Below are positions 1 to 9,285 of a stretch of DNA of 64,000 nt, in pieces. Positions within the stretch are counted from its first letter, which is position 1. The number at the start of each line of letters is the position of its first letter. The position numbers and the translations under genes were made by a program. The notes beneath the pieces are model-generated. The model did no database searches. It was not told the origin of the DNA and saw nothing but the letters and a program-made list of their open reading frames with translations. Source of the stretch: Phyllobacterium myrsinacearum (lineage in GTDB: Bacteria; Pseudomonadota; Alphaproteobacteria; Rhizobiales; Rhizobiaceae); the NCBI RefSeq assembly GCF_014138285.1, contig NZ_JACGXN010000001.1:1787314-1851313 (forward strand), given 5' to 3'.

Positions 1-810
1 GTTTCCATTCCAGCATCGGAAGTCTATGCGGAAAACGGCATTGTTGAAGTAACGCCTGCTGCAACCAACCCTGTTTTCACCGAGCGCGGCCTGTGGAATA
101 CGTTCCGCACCTGCGGTCGTGATGACCAGCAGGGTGCCATTGCCGGTGCCTATATCGCCGAGCATTTCAAGGATGCGAAGATCGCAGTCATCCATGACAA
201 GACACCATATGGCCAGGGTCTTGCCGATGAAACCAAAAAGACAATCGAAGCAAAGGGTCTGAAGCCTGCGCTTTATGAAGGTGTCAACGTTGGTGACAAG
301 GACTTCTCCGCCCTGATCGCCAAGGCGAAGCAGGCAGGTATTACCGTTCTGTATTGGGGCGGTCTGCACACGGAAGCTGGTTTGATCATTCGCCAGTTGG
401 CTGACCAGGGTCTGAAGGTTACCTTCATCTCCGGTGACGGCATCGTAACGAACGAACTGGCAGCGATTGCCGGCGACGCAGTTGTCGGTACGTTGAACAC
501 ATTCGGTCCGGACCCGCGCAACAACCCAGCCAACAAAGAACTGGTTGAGAAGTTCCGCAAGGCTGGTTTTGAGCCGGAAGCCTATACACTTTATTCCTAT
601 GCTGCCGTACAGGCGATTGTCGGAGCAGCAACCGCTGCAAAGTCGAATGACCCTGAAACTGTTGCCAAAGCTCTGAAGGCGAATGGCCCATTCAAGTCCG
701 TTCTCGGCGATATCTCCTTTGACGAAAAGGGCGATCCGAAGCTTCCAGGCTACGTCATGTACGAATGGAAGAAGGACAAGGACGGCAAGTACACTTACGT
801 TCAGCAGTAA
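1..810 (+). CDS. Branched-chain amino acid ABC transporter substrate-binding protein, C-terminal part (partial)
   Basis: The reading frame is open from base 1 to the stop at 808-810, so the gene begins upstream of the window and about 269 C-terminal residues are visible. It is a periplasmic binding protein of the Leu/Ile/Val (LivJ, type 1 fold) family, which captures amino acids for an ABC importer. Family-typical segments are [33 protein letters not shown] and the C-terminal GYVMYEWK. It is a close paralogue of the gene that follows, with most residues identical by eye. No permease or ATPase gene is adjacent inside the window. The exact ligand cannot be read from sequence. Confidence 0.9.
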   Translation, partial: VSIPASEVYAENGIVEVTPAATNPVFTERGLWNTFRTCGRDDQQGAIAGAYIAEHFKDAKIAVIHDKTPYGQGLADETKKTIEAKGLKPALYEGVNVGDKDFSALIAKAKQAGITVLYWGGLHTEAGLIIRQLADQGLKVTFISGDGIVTNELAAIAGDAVVGTLNTFGPDPRNNPANKELVEKFRKAGFEPEAYTLYSYAAVQAIVGAATAAKSNDPETVAKALKANGPFKSVLGDISFDEKGDPKLPGYVMYEWKKDKDGKYTYVQQ

Positions 811-836
811 GCCTTTCCGATCTTTATCTCATCGCG

Positions 837-870
837 AAATACCCGGCCATTGTGCCGGGTATTTTGTTTT
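837..870 (+). terminator. Rho-independent terminator after the first binding-protein gene
   Basis: A perfect 10-bp stem (838-847 with 854-863, AATACCCGGC/GCCGGGTATT) has a 6-base loop and is followed by a T-rich run. It separates the two binding-protein genes, so the second probably has its own promoter. Confidence 0.85.
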
Positions 871-904
871 GGACATTTTTGTTTCCAGTGTTCACAATGC
901 GTTG

Positions 905-916
905 TGCATTGCAGCA
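905..916 (+). promoter_or_regulatory. Candidate PhaR (PHB regulator) binding site
   Basis: The 12-mer TGCATTGCAGCA lies about 70 bp before the start of the second binding-protein gene. It fits the TGC-N3-GCA core described for PhaR operators, and the identical 12-mer occurs upstream of bdhA at 10116-10127. The assignment to PhaR is inference. Confidence 0.45.
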
Positions 917-988
917 AGCATTGTGCTGCCTCGGCATTTCACCTTTTCTTTTGATGCGGCTTATGTGCAGACGCAGGGGAACCATTCA

Positions 989-2104
989 ATGAAATCAGTG
1001 TCACTGTCGGGTGTTGTGCTCGCTATTGCCTTCATGCTGGGCAGCCAGGCCCAGGCGGATATTCTTGTCGGTATCGGTGCGCCGTTGACCGGCCCGAATG
1101 CGGCTTTTGGGGCGCAGATGCGCCGGGGTGCGGAAATGGCATTCGACGAGATCAATGCGGCTGGCGGTATCAATGGCGAAAAGGTCAAACTGACCTTTGG
1201 TGACGATGCATCCGATCCGAAGCAGGGCGTTTCCGTCGCTAACAAGTTCGCGGCAGACGGTGTCAAGTTCGTCATCGGGCATTACAATTCCGGCGTGTCC
1301 ATTCCCGCCTCCGATGTCTATGCCGAGAATGGCATTCTCCAGCTGACGCCGGCATCGACCAATCCGCAGTTTACCGAGCGCGGATTATGGAACGCCTTCC
1401 GCATCTGCGGGCGAGATGACCAGCAGGGAGTGGTTGCAGGTGCCTATATTGCTGCACATTTCAAAGATGCCAAGGTTGCGATCGTCCACGACAAGACACC
1501 CTACGGCGAGGGGCTTGCCAACGAGACAAAGAAGGCCCTCAATGCCAATGGCATCACGGAAGTGATGTTCGAGGGCGTGCATGCCGGAGACAAGGACTAT
1601 TCGGCCCTTATCGCCAAAGCCAAGGAGAATGGGGTCACACTGCTGTACTGGGGTGGTCTCCATACGGAAGCCGGTCTGATCATCCGACAGCTTGCCGATC
1701 AGGGCCTGAAAGTACAGTTCATGTCTGGCGCAGCCATCGTTTCCAATGAACTGGCGGCGATTGCCGGCGACGCCATTGCAGGCACGCTTAACACATTCGG
1801 ACCTGATCCCCGCAACAATTCTGCCAATGATGAGCTGGTTAAGAAGTTCCGGGCGAGCGGCTTCGAACCGGAAGCTTTTACGCTCTACACCTATGGTGCA
1901 GCTCAGGCGATCGCCGCAGCGGCCACGGCAGCCAAGTCGAATGATCCGGAAACAGTTGCCAAGGCACTTAAATCGGACGGCCCGTTCAAGACTGTTCTGG
2001 GTGATCTTGCCTTTGACGAGAAGGGGGATCCGAAGTTTCCCGGCTATGTCATGTATGAATGGAAAAAGGGACCGGATGGCAAATATACCTACTTCCAGCA
2101 ATAA
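989..2104 (+). CDS. Branched-chain amino acid ABC transporter substrate-binding protein (LivJ family)
   Basis: A 371-residue periplasmic binding protein. The ATG at 989 is chosen because it begins a clear signal peptide ([18 protein letters not shown], cleavage near AQA-D). The frame is open further upstream, but that part runs through the preceding terminator. The mature protein starts [18 protein letters not shown], the usual beginning of type 1 amino-acid receptors. It is a tandem paralogue of the upstream gene, differing mainly at residues that could line the ligand pocket (for example SGAAI against SGDGI). The two copies may serve different amino acids through one transporter; that is inference. 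Confidence 0.92.
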   Translation: MKSVSLSGVVLAIAFMLGSQAQADILVGIGAPLTGPNAAFGAQMRRGAEMAFDEINAAGGINGEKVKLTFGDDASDPKQGVSVANKFAADGVKFVIGHYNSGVSIPASDVYAENGILQLTPASTNPQFTERGLWNAFRICGRDDQQGVVAGAYIAAHFKDAKVAIVHDKTPYGEGLANETKKALNANGITEVMFEGVHAGDKDYSALIAKAKENGVTLLYWGGLHTEAGLIIRQLADQGLKVQFMSGAAIVSNELAAIAGDAIAGTLNTFGPDPRNNSANDELVKKFRASGFEPEAFTLYTYGAAQAIAAAATAAKSNDPETVAKALKSDGPFKTVLGDLAFDEKGDPKFPGYVMYEWKKGPDGKYTYFQQ

Positions 2105-2201
2105 GCTTTCGAACTGACACAATCAGTGAAATCTCCCCCCCCCTGAAGTGGGGCATTTTGCCGTTGGACATTTCACCTTCTTGTGATCAATATGTATTGT
2201 T

Positions 2202-2213
2202 TGCAGTGCAGCA
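2202..2213 (+). promoter_or_regulatory. Candidate PhaR binding site before pyc
   Basis: TGCAGTGCAGCA, within the near-palindrome TTGCAGTGCAGCAA (2201-2214), lies 62 bp before the pyc start. It matches the TGC-N3-GCA pattern seen upstream of bdhA and the second binding-protein gene. Binding by PhaR is inferred from the motif only. Confidence 0.4.
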
Positions 2214-2275
2214 ATCGCCCCGCCAATTGGGTTTTACCGCTCATATTGTCTCTATGAGATTTCGGAGTTTTCGCC

Positions 2276-5200
2276 TTGCCTATCAAGAAAATCCTCGTCG
2301 CCAATCGATCAGAAATCGCCATCCGTGTTTTCCGTGCCGCCAACGAACTCGGCATGAAAACCGTGGCGATATGGGCAGAGGAAGACAAGCTGGCGCTGCA
2401 CCGTTTCAAAGCGGACGAATCCTATCAGGTTGGACGTGGACCGCATCTTGCCAAGGATATGGGACCGATCGAAAGCTATCTGTCGATCGAGGAAATCATC
2501 CGCGTGGCAAGGCTGTCTGGTGCCGATGCCATTCATCCGGGTTATGGCCTGCTGTCCGAAAGCCCCGAATTTGCCGAAGCCTGTGGTGAAGCCGGGATCA
2601 TTTTCATCGGACCAAAGCCGGAAACCATGCGCCGCCTTGGCAATAAGGTTGCCGCGCGCAATCTCGCCATTGAAATCGGTGTTCCCGTGGTGCCGGCGAC
2701 AGAGCCGCTGCCGGACAATATGGACGAAGTGAAGAAGCTTGCCGAAACCATCGGCTATCCCGTCATGCTGAAAGCATCATGGGGTGGCGGCGGACGCGGT
2801 ATGCGTGCCATCTTCTCGCCTGAAGATATTGCCCGCGAGGTAACCGAGGGCAAGCGCGAAGCCAAGGCGGCGTTCGGTAAGGATGAGGTTTATCTGGAAA
2901 AACTGGTACAGCGCGCACGCCATGTCGAGGTGCAGATTCTCGGCGACACCCATGGCAATGCGGTGCACCTGTTTGAACGCGATTGCTCGATCCAGCGCCG
3001 CAATCAGAAAGTGGTGGAGCGGGCACCCGCGCCCTATCTCAACGAGGCTCAGCGTAAGGAGATTTCGGACTACGGCCTGAAGATCGCCAAGGAAACCGCC
3101 TATATCGGTGCGGGCACCATCGAATTCCTGATGGATTCCGACACGAACCAGTTCTACTTCATCGAAGTGAATCCGCGTATTCAGGTGGAACACACGGTGA
3201 CCGAGGAAGTCACCGGTATCGACATCGTCAAGGCTCAGATCCGTATCCTCGAAGGCGCGACGATCGGCACACCTGAATCCGGTGTTCCGGCCCAGAAGGA
3301 CATCAAGCTGAACGGCCACGCCCTGCAGTGCCGTATCACCACCGAAGATCCTGAACAGAACTTCATTCCGGATTATGGCCGTATTACTGCCTATCGCGGC
3401 GCGACGGGCTTTGGCATTCGTTTGGACGGCGGCACAGCCTATTCCGGTGCGGTGATCACTCGGTTCTACGATCCGTTGCTGGAAAAAATCACCGCATGGT
3501 CGCCAACCGCCGAAGAAACCATCCACCGCATGCACCGCGCGCTGCGTGAGTTCCGTATCCGCGGCGTGGCAACAAACCTGACCTTCCTCGAAGCCATCAT
3601 CACGCATCCGAAGTTTACGGATAACAGCTACACCACCAAATTTATTGACACGACACCGGAACTGTTCGAGCAGGTAAAGCGGCAGGACCGGGCTACCAAG
3701 CTTCTGACCTATCTGGCCGATGTGACGGTCAATGGCCATCCGGAAACCAAGGGGCGTGCGACGCCGCCGGCGGAAGCAGCGCTGCCGCGTGTCCCTTTCA
3801 TTGAAACGCCAATTCCGGATGGTACCAAGCAGCTTTTCGACCAGCTTGGTCCGAAGAAGTTTAGCGAATGGATGCGCAATGAAAGGCGCGCTCTCTTCAC
3901 TGATACCACCATGCGCGACGGCCACCAGTCTTTGCTGGCAACGCGTATGCGCACTTTTGACATTGCCCGGGTTGCTGATACCTACGCGCGGGCTCTGCCG
4001 CAGCTGTTCTCGCTGGAATGCTGGGGCGGGGCGACGTTCGACGTGTCCATGCGCTTCCTGACGGAAGATCCGTGGGAACGGCTGGCGGAAGTGCGTGAAG
4101 CAGCGCCGAACATCCTGCTGCAGATGCTTTTGCGCGGTGCCAATGGTGTTGGTTACAAGAGTTACCCGGACAATGTGGTCAAATATTTCGTGCAGCAGGC
4201 GGCACGGGGCGGTGTCGATGTATTCCGTGTGTTTGACAGTCTCAACTGGGTCGAGAACATGCGCGTGACCATGGATGCGGTGCTGGAAGAGAACAAGCTG
4301 TGCGAGGCAGCCATCTGCTACACCGGCGACATCCTGAATTCAGCCCGCCCGCAATATGACCTGAAATATTATATCGATCTGGCGCAGCAGGTGGAGAAAG
4401 CCGGTGCGCATATCATCTGCATCAAGGACATGGCCGGCCTGTTAAAGCCGTCCGCTGCCAAGGTGCTGTTCAAGGCCCTGCGCGAGGCAACGGACCTGCC
4501 GCTGCATTTCCATACCCATGACACGTCGGGCATTGCTGCCGCGACCGTGCTTGCAGCTGTGGATGCGGGTGTTGATGTGGTCGATGCGGCGATGGATGCT
4601 CTCTCCGGCAATACCTCGCAGCCCTGTCTTGGTTCGATTGTCGAAGCTCTCAAGGGCACCGAACGCGATCCTGGGCTTGATCCGGAATGGATCCGCCGCA
4701 TCTCGTTCTATTGGGAGGCCGTTCGCACGCAATATGCGGCGTTCGAGAGCGATCTGAAGGGACCGGCATCGGAAGTTTATCTGCACGAGATGCCGGGTGG
4801 TCAGTTCACCAATCTGAAGGAACAGGCACGCTCGCTCGGCCTTGAAACACGCTGGCATGAAGTGGCGCAGGCCTATGCCGACGTCAATCAGATGTTCGGT
4901 GATATCGTCAAGGTAACGCCCTCATCCAAGGTTGTCGGTGACATGGCGCTGATGATGGTAAGCCAGGATCTCTCCGTTGCCGATGTGAAGGACCCGGACA
5001 AGGATATTTCCTTCCCGGAATCGGTTGTGTCGATGATGCGCGGTGATCTCGGGCAACCGCCGAAGGGTTGGCCGAAGGATATTCAGAAAAAGATTCTGAA
5101 GGATGAGAAGCCCTTTACCGACCGGCCCGGTTCACTGCTGGCGCCTGCCGACCTCGTCACAGAGCGCAAGGACATTGAAGAGAAACTGGAGCGCAAGATC

Positions 5201-5731
5201 AGTGATCAGGAATTTGCCTCCTATTTGATGTACCCCAAGGTCTTCACCGACTTTGCCGTTACCCATGGCACCTACGGTCCGACCAGTGTGCTGCCCACCC
5301 ATGTCTATTTCTACGGGCTGGCGCAGGAAGAGGAAGTGTTCCTCACAATCGAGCGCGGCAAGACGCTGGTGGTGCGCAATCAGGCGGTGGGCGAACCCGA
5401 TGAGAAGGGCATGGTTACGGTGTTCTTCGAGATGAACGGCCAACCGCGCCGTGTGAAGGTACCGGATCGTACCCGTGCCAGCGGCGCTGGGGTGCGGCGC
5501 AAAGCCGAGCTTGCCAATGACAAACACGTTGGCGCCCCCATGCCGGGTATCGTCTCGACGGTGGGCGTTTCTGTCGGCCAGAAGGTCAATGCGGGCGATG
5601 TGCTTTTGTCGATCGAAGCCATGAAAATGGAAACCGCGCTGCGCGCCGAACGGGACGGGACGCTTGCTGAAATTCTAGTCCGCGCCGGTGATCAGATCGA
5701 TGCAAAGGACCTGCTCGCGGTTTATGAGTAG
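2276..5731 (+). CDS. pyc: Pyruvate carboxylase
   Basis: A 1151-residue, single-chain biotin enzyme that carboxylates pyruvate to oxaloacetate with ATP and bicarbonate, the main anaplerotic step. Order of domains: N-terminal biotin carboxylase with ATP-grasp (about 1-455, opening IKKILVANRSEIAIR), carboxyltransferase/HMGL-like domain from about 538 (TMRDGHQSLLATR), linker, and biotinyl carrier domain with EAMKMET, the biotinylated lysine being Lys1117. The start is TTG at 2276, about 8 bases after CGGAG; no ATG gives a full N-terminus. The length is normal for the alpha4 type. A TGC-N3-GCA motif upstream suggests control by PhaR. Confidence 0.97.
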   Translation: MPIKKILVANRSEIAIRVFRAANELGMKTVAIWAEEDKLALHRFKADESYQVGRGPHLAKDMGPIESYLSIEEIIRVARLSGADAIHPGYGLLSESPEFAEACGEAGIIFIGPKPETMRRLGNKVAARNLAIEIGVPVVPATEPLPDNMDEVKKLAETIGYPVMLKASWGGGGRGMRAIFSPEDIAREVTEGKREAKAAFGKDEVYLEKLVQRARHVEVQILGDTHGNAVHLFERDCSIQRRNQKVVERAPAPYLNEAQRKEISDYGLKIAKETAYIGAGTIEFLMDSDTNQFYFIEVNPRIQVEHTVTEEVTGIDIVKAQIRILEGATIGTPESGVPAQKDIKLNGHALQCRITTEDPEQNFIPDYGRITAYRGATGFGIRLDGGTAYSGAVITRFYDPLLEKITAWSPTAEETIHRMHRALREFRIRGVATNLTFLEAIITHPKFTDNSYTTKFIDTTPELFEQVKRQDRATKLLTYLADVTVNGHPETKGRATPPAEAALPRVPFIETPIPDGTKQLFDQLGPKKFSEWMRNERRALFTDTTMRDGHQSLLATRMRTFDIARVADTYARALPQLFSLECWGGATFDVSMRFLTEDPWERLAEVREAAPNILLQMLLRGANGVGYKSYPDNVVKYFVQQAARGGVDVFRVFDSLNWVENMRVTMDAVLEENKLCEAAICYTGDILNSARPQYDLKYYIDLAQQVEKAGAHIICIKDMAGLLKPSAAKVLFKALREATDLPLHFHTHDTSGIAAATVLAAVDAGVDVVDAAMDALSGNTSQPCLGSIVEALKGTERDPGLDPEWIRRISFYWEAVRTQYAAFESDLKGPASEVYLHEMPGGQFTNLKEQARSLGLETRWHEVAQAYADVNQMFGDIVKVTPSSKVVGDMALMMVSQDLSVADVKDPDKDISFPESVVSMMRGDLGQPPKGWPKDIQKKILKDEKPFTDRPGSLLAPADLVTERKDIEEKLERKISDQEFASYLMYPKVFTDFAVTHGTYGPTSVLPTHVYFYGLAQEEEVFLTIERGKTLVVRNQAVGEPDEKGMVTVFFEMNGQPRRVKVPDRTRASGAGVRRKAELANDKHVGAPMPGIVSTVGVSVGQKVNAGDVLLSIEAMKMETALRAERDGTLAEILVRAGDQIDAKDLLAVYE

Positions 5732-5824
5732 GCGCCATTTGTCTGCATCGCTGGCCTCTTCGTGATCTTGGGCTGAATCTCAGGACTCGATGATGCTGCT
5801 GATGTGTTGACTGCAATTTCCTTT

Positions 5825-5961
5825 GTGCGTGGTTCGTGGTTCGGCAAGCTCACCATGAGGGAGAGTGAGGATTGCAGGGGGCTACATTCTGCAATGTTTC
5901 CGATTAGCATTGCGGCACCGCTCTCCCTCATGGTGAGCTTGTCGAACCACGAACCACGCAC
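5825..5961. repeat. Palindromic intergenic repeat element, copy 1
   Basis: A roughly 137-bp element bounded by a long inverted repeat: GTGCGTGGTTCGTGGTTCG on the left and its exact complement on the right, followed inward by CAAGCTCACCATGAGGGAG and its mirror. The asymmetric core contains ATTCTGC and AATGTTTCCGATT. Compared with the copy at 63367-63507 the core lacks about 17 bp. The whole 5732-6116 gap otherwise shows only the DeoR gene's promoter region. The element carries no reading frame. Confidence 0.85.
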
Positions 5962-6116
5962 GAAGGTCATATCGATCAGCTGATGTAACATGAGTGCGCC
6001 CGATTGTGCGCATATCGGCATAAACAGGCATTGAATAATGCATATATGAGAAGTATAGTTGCGTCATTGACGTTCTGTGGTTGCCATGGAATGCGCGCGA
6101 TGCAGAGATCTCCACA

Positions 6117-6899
6117 ATGACAAAAGACCTGTCACCGGATGAACGGAAGAGCATGATCCTTAAACGGGTCAATGAATCCGGTCGCGTTCTGGCGAATGCG
6201 GTTGCGACGGAGTTCGGTGTTTCGGAAGATTCCATACGCCGGGACCTGCGTGAACTGTCGGAGGCGGGGCTTGTCCAGCGCTTTCATGGCGGTGCCGCGC
6301 GCAGCAGTTCCAGTTTCCGGACCTTTCAGCAGCGCGCGAAGGATGAAACCGTTGGGAAAAAAGCAGTTGCCGCGGCGGCAGCTGAACGTATCACGCCGAA
6401 TTCGACCATGCTGCTGGATTCGAGCACGACAGTGCTTGAGTTTGTGCGTGCCCTGCCGGTCAACCTGCAAACGCGCATCATCACAAGTTCGCCGGATATC
6501 GCCTCGGCTGCGCTCGACCATCCCCTGTGCGAGGTTATTCTCCTGGGGGGCACGTTGAACCGTTTCACCCGCAGCGTCATCGGGCAATCGCCCCTTGCCG
6601 AAGTGCAGCTCATGCATGTCGATTATTGCGTGCTGGGGGCCTGTGCCATTGACGAGAGCCTCATACTGCGCGCCGAAAATTACGAGGATGCGCATCTGAA
6701 ACTGGCAATGTGCAAGGCAAGCAATGAGGTCCTGCTGCTCGCCACTGCGGAAAAACTGTTGAAGCAGGCACCCTTTGCCATAGCGCCCATCTCGACCATA
6801 TCCACGCTCGTCACCGACAGAACGGCCGATCCTTTGATTGTGGAGCAGGTGCGGGCGGCTGGTGTCGAAGTCATCGTCGCCGACAATGGTGATGCATAA
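6117..6899 (+). CDS. DeoR/GlpR family transcriptional regulator
   Basis: A 260-residue sugar-type repressor. The N-terminal DeoR winged helix reads ERKSMILKRV...VATEFGVSEDSIRRDLRELSEAGLVQRFHGGA, and the C-terminal part is a sugar-phosphate-isomerase-like effector domain (LDSSTTVLEFVRALP, ITSSPDIA, LLGGTLN). The ATG at 6117 gives the normal family N-terminus; one at 6081 would add 12 unrelated residues. The stop overlaps the start of the next gene (TAATG), so the two are co-translated and the regulator probably controls the transporter. The effector is unknown. Confidence 0.88.
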   Translation: MTKDLSPDERKSMILKRVNESGRVLANAVATEFGVSEDSIRRDLRELSEAGLVQRFHGGAARSSSSFRTFQQRAKDETVGKKAVAAAAAERITPNSTMLLDSSTTVLEFVRALPVNLQTRIITSSPDIASAALDHPLCEVILLGGTLNRFTRSVIGQSPLAEVQLMHVDYCVLGACAIDESLILRAENYEDAHLKLAMCKASNEVLLLATAEKLLKQAPFAIAPISTISTLVTDRTADPLIVEQVRAAGVEVIVADNGDA

Positions 6900-8116
6900 T
6901 GTCCATTCTGTCCGAAATTCAAGCTGGTGATAAAACTATGGATGCCTCTGTCTACAGGAAGAAAGCCGTCTACGGCCGCTGGGCGGTTGCCTGCGCCTTC
7001 TTCTTCAACGGTTTTCTGATCGGCAGCTGGGCGCCACAGATTCCCGTGTTCATGTCCCGCCTGCATATCAGCGAATTTACGCTTGGTCTGATGATTCTGG
7101 TCTTTGGTATGGGAGCTCTGGCGGCGATGCCCTGGTGCGGCTACCTCATCGGCAGGTATGGTTCTCGGGCGGTGGTCCAAGGGTTCGCCATCTTCTGCAG
7201 TTTTTCCCTGCTGCTGGTGGCCCTGGCTCCGAATGTCTATATTGCGGCGCCTGCATTGTTTCTCTTTGGTGCCGTCATTGGCGGCATGGATGTGGCCATG
7301 AATGCCAATGCCGTGGAGGTCGAGAAGAAGCTGTCGCGCGCCGTGATGTCGTCCTCACACGGTTTCTGGAGTCTTGGCGGCTTCGCTGGCGGCGCGCTTG
7401 GCGGCCTGTTGATCGAAGCACAGGGCCATCTGGTTCATGCGGCCGTCGTTACCGGCATTGCTGTTGTGCTGGGCCTTGCCGCCTTTCGCTACATGATCAC
7501 CGAAGATGCGCCGGTCGTACATGAGAAGAAAGGCAAACTGGCCTTTCCGACCAATCCTCTGATCTATCTGATCGGCATCATGGCCCTATTCTCCATGGTT
7601 CCGGAAGGTTCCGTTCTCGATTGGGCCGCACTCTATCTCAAACAGGAACGCGGCGCTGATATTGCCACGGCGGGGTTTGCATTCGCTGCATTCTCCGGAA
7701 CCATGTCGGTCATGCGTTTTCTGGGTGACGGTGTGCGGAACCGGTTTGGCGCAGTGAAGACATTGCGTGTTTCCGCGCTGATCGGCGCGTCCGGCATGCT
7801 GGTCGCGAGCCTTGCACCGAGCCCGTGGATAGCCATTCTGGCTTTCGCGTTTTCTGGTCTGGGGATTGCCAATATGGTGCCCATTGCCTTCTCGGCTGCA
7901 GGCAACCAGAAGGGCACGTCCTCAGGCGTCGCTCTCAGCCTTGTTACGCTGATGGGTTATTCCGGTATTCTCGTTGCGCCGTCGGCCATCGGCTTTGTGG
8001 GTGGGCGTACGGGATTTGCTTCGGTCTATATGGTGCTCGCCTGCCTGCTCATTGTGGTCTTCCTGATGGCCAATCTTGCAGCGAGCGCTGACAGAAGCGA
8101 AAATTCTGAAAGCTGA
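6899..8116 (+). CDS. MFS transporter, probable sugar permease
   Basis: A 405-residue membrane protein of the major facilitator superfamily with about 12 hydrophobic segments (for example WAVACAFFFNGFLIGSWAPQ, FTLGLMILVFGMGALAAMP). The first cytoplasmic loop carries a degenerate MFS motif A (CGYLIGRYGSR). The start used overlaps the DeoR stop; a second ATG at 6938 would remove 13 residues and cannot be excluded. Pairing with a DeoR regulator suggests a sugar or sugar-derivative substrate. The substrate itself is not readable. Confidence 0.85.
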   Translation: MSILSEIQAGDKTMDASVYRKKAVYGRWAVACAFFFNGFLIGSWAPQIPVFMSRLHISEFTLGLMILVFGMGALAAMPWCGYLIGRYGSRAVVQGFAIFCSFSLLLVALAPNVYIAAPALFLFGAVIGGMDVAMNANAVEVEKKLSRAVMSSSHGFWSLGGFAGGALGGLLIEAQGHLVHAAVVTGIAVVLGLAAFRYMITEDAPVVHEKKGKLAFPTNPLIYLIGIMALFSMVPEGSVLDWAALYLKQERGADIATAGFAFAAFSGTMSVMRFLGDGVRNRFGAVKTLRVSALIGASGMLVASLAPSPWIAILAFAFSGLGIANMVPIAFSAAGNQKGTSSGVALSLVTLMGYSGILVAPSAIGFVGGRTGFASVYMVLACLLIVVFLMANLAASADRSENSES

Positions 8117-8133
8117 CAATCACAAGCACTAGA

Positions 8134-8162
8134 GTGGCCGGCTCTTCGGCCGGCCGGTACTT
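8134..8162. terminator. Hairpin between convergent MFS and patatin genes
   Basis: GGCCGGC (8136-8142) pairs with GCCGGCC (8149-8155) around a TCTTCG loop, a stable tetraloop-like turn. It lies between two convergent stops and could serve both strands; the T-run on the plus strand is short. Confidence 0.6.
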
Positions 8163-8163
8163 T

Positions 8164-9285
8164 CTATGCCCGGCGACGTGCTGCTACGGCTGGCTTTTTG
8201 CGTTGCAGCAGGAAGTCTGCCACCCGCCGTCCTGTCTTTTTGGCATTGAGACCAACGTTCATTTCGGGTGAAAGCTCTCCAGACAGATCGAGTGTGGCGT
8301 GCTCGCCCACCGCATCTAAATGCTCTTCGAGCCAGTCGTCGGCGGCGGCCTGACCAAGGTCGCGCAGATATTCGAGGAACGCCCATTCCGCATTGATTTT
8401 AGACGAGGCAGCAAGGCCAGCCAGCGCCACATCGGCATCGATGCGGTGCATGCGGATATGCTTGTACTCACCATGCTCGATCCGACCTGCGTCGATCAGC
8501 GAATTGACGAAGGCTATTGAACGAAATTCGCGCAAGAGCGCCGCATTGAACGTGATCTCGTCTATACGATCGGTGATTTCCCGTGCCGTCTTTGGCGCGC
8601 CGCGCCGCTCGATCGGGTTGATCTGGATCAGCAGCAGATCCTCGCTCTTGGTCGAATAGAAGAAGGGATAGAGTGCCGGATTGCCGCCGTAACCGCCATC
8701 CCAGTAAGGCTCGCCCTCGATTTCTACTGCCTGAAAAATATAGGGTAGGCACGCGGATGCCATCACCACGTCAGCATTAAGCTCGGACTGCGAGAACACC
8801 CGCAGTCGCCCGCTTTCCACATTGGTTGCCGAGATGAACAGTTTCAGGTCCGAGCACGTCCTTACCCGATCGAAATCAATCTCCCTGTCCACCACATCGC
8901 GCAAGGGATTGAGGTTGAGGGGATTGATTTCATAGGGTGAAAACATCCGCGACATCTGTTCAAAGAAATTATAGCCGATGCCGTTTTCCACTGACCAGTT
9001 GCCGAAAAACCGGTCCCAGGGTGTGCGTTGAACCGGGCTGAACTGCCCGCTGCGCGCGACGGCCCGCCAGAACTCCTGCAGTTTCTCGCGGGCGCCCTCC
9101 CGGCCATTGCGGCTCCAGCCGTCGGCCAGAGCCACAGCATTCATGGCACCAGCGCTGGTCCCGGAAATGCCTTCGATGGTCAGACGGCCATCCTCAAGGA
9201 TGCGATCCAGCACGCCCCAGGTGAAGGCGCCGTGGGAGCCGCCGCCCTGCAGCGCGATGTTGATGGCTTTCGGTTTGTGATTCAT
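8164..9285 (-). CDS. Patatin-like phospholipase/esterase
   Basis: A 373-residue serine hydrolase of the patatin family. Visible marks are the oxyanion-hole glycines GGGSHG (14-19), the nucleophile elbow GTSAG (Ser44), and the catalytic aspartate in WDGGYGGNP near residue 198, so the Ser-Asp dyad is complete. No signal peptide is seen, so it acts in the cytoplasm. Its ATG overlaps the bdhA stop (TAATG), showing translational coupling. That context suggests work on lipid or polyhydroxybutyrate-derived esters, but a plain phospholipase role is equally possible. Confidence 0.88.
   Translation of the reverse strand: MNHKPKAINIALQGGGSHGAFTWGVLDRILEDGRLTIEGISGTSAGAMNAVALADGWSRNGREGAREKLQEFWRAVARSGQFSPVQRTPWDRFFGNWSVENGIGYNFFEQMSRMFSPYEINPLNLNPLRDVVDREIDFDRVRTCSDLKLFISATNVESGRLRVFSQSELNADVVMASACLPYIFQAVEIEGEPYWDGGYGGNPALYPFFYSTKSEDLLLIQINPIERRGAPKTAREITDRIDEITFNAALLREFRSIAFVNSLIDAGRIEHGEYKHIRMHRIDADVALAGLAASSKINAEWAFLEYLRDLGQAAADDWLEEHLDAVGEHATLDLSGELSPEMNVGLNAKKTGRRVADFLLQRKKPAVAARRRA

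Noticed and set aside
683-988. Longer N-terminus for the second amino-acid-binding protein
   Set aside because: The extension overlaps the previous gene and its terminator, and the signal peptide begins exactly at 989.
2777-3925. 382-codon open frame opposite pyc
   Set aside because: Shadow frame of the biotin carboxylase domain; no start signal and no recognisable protein.
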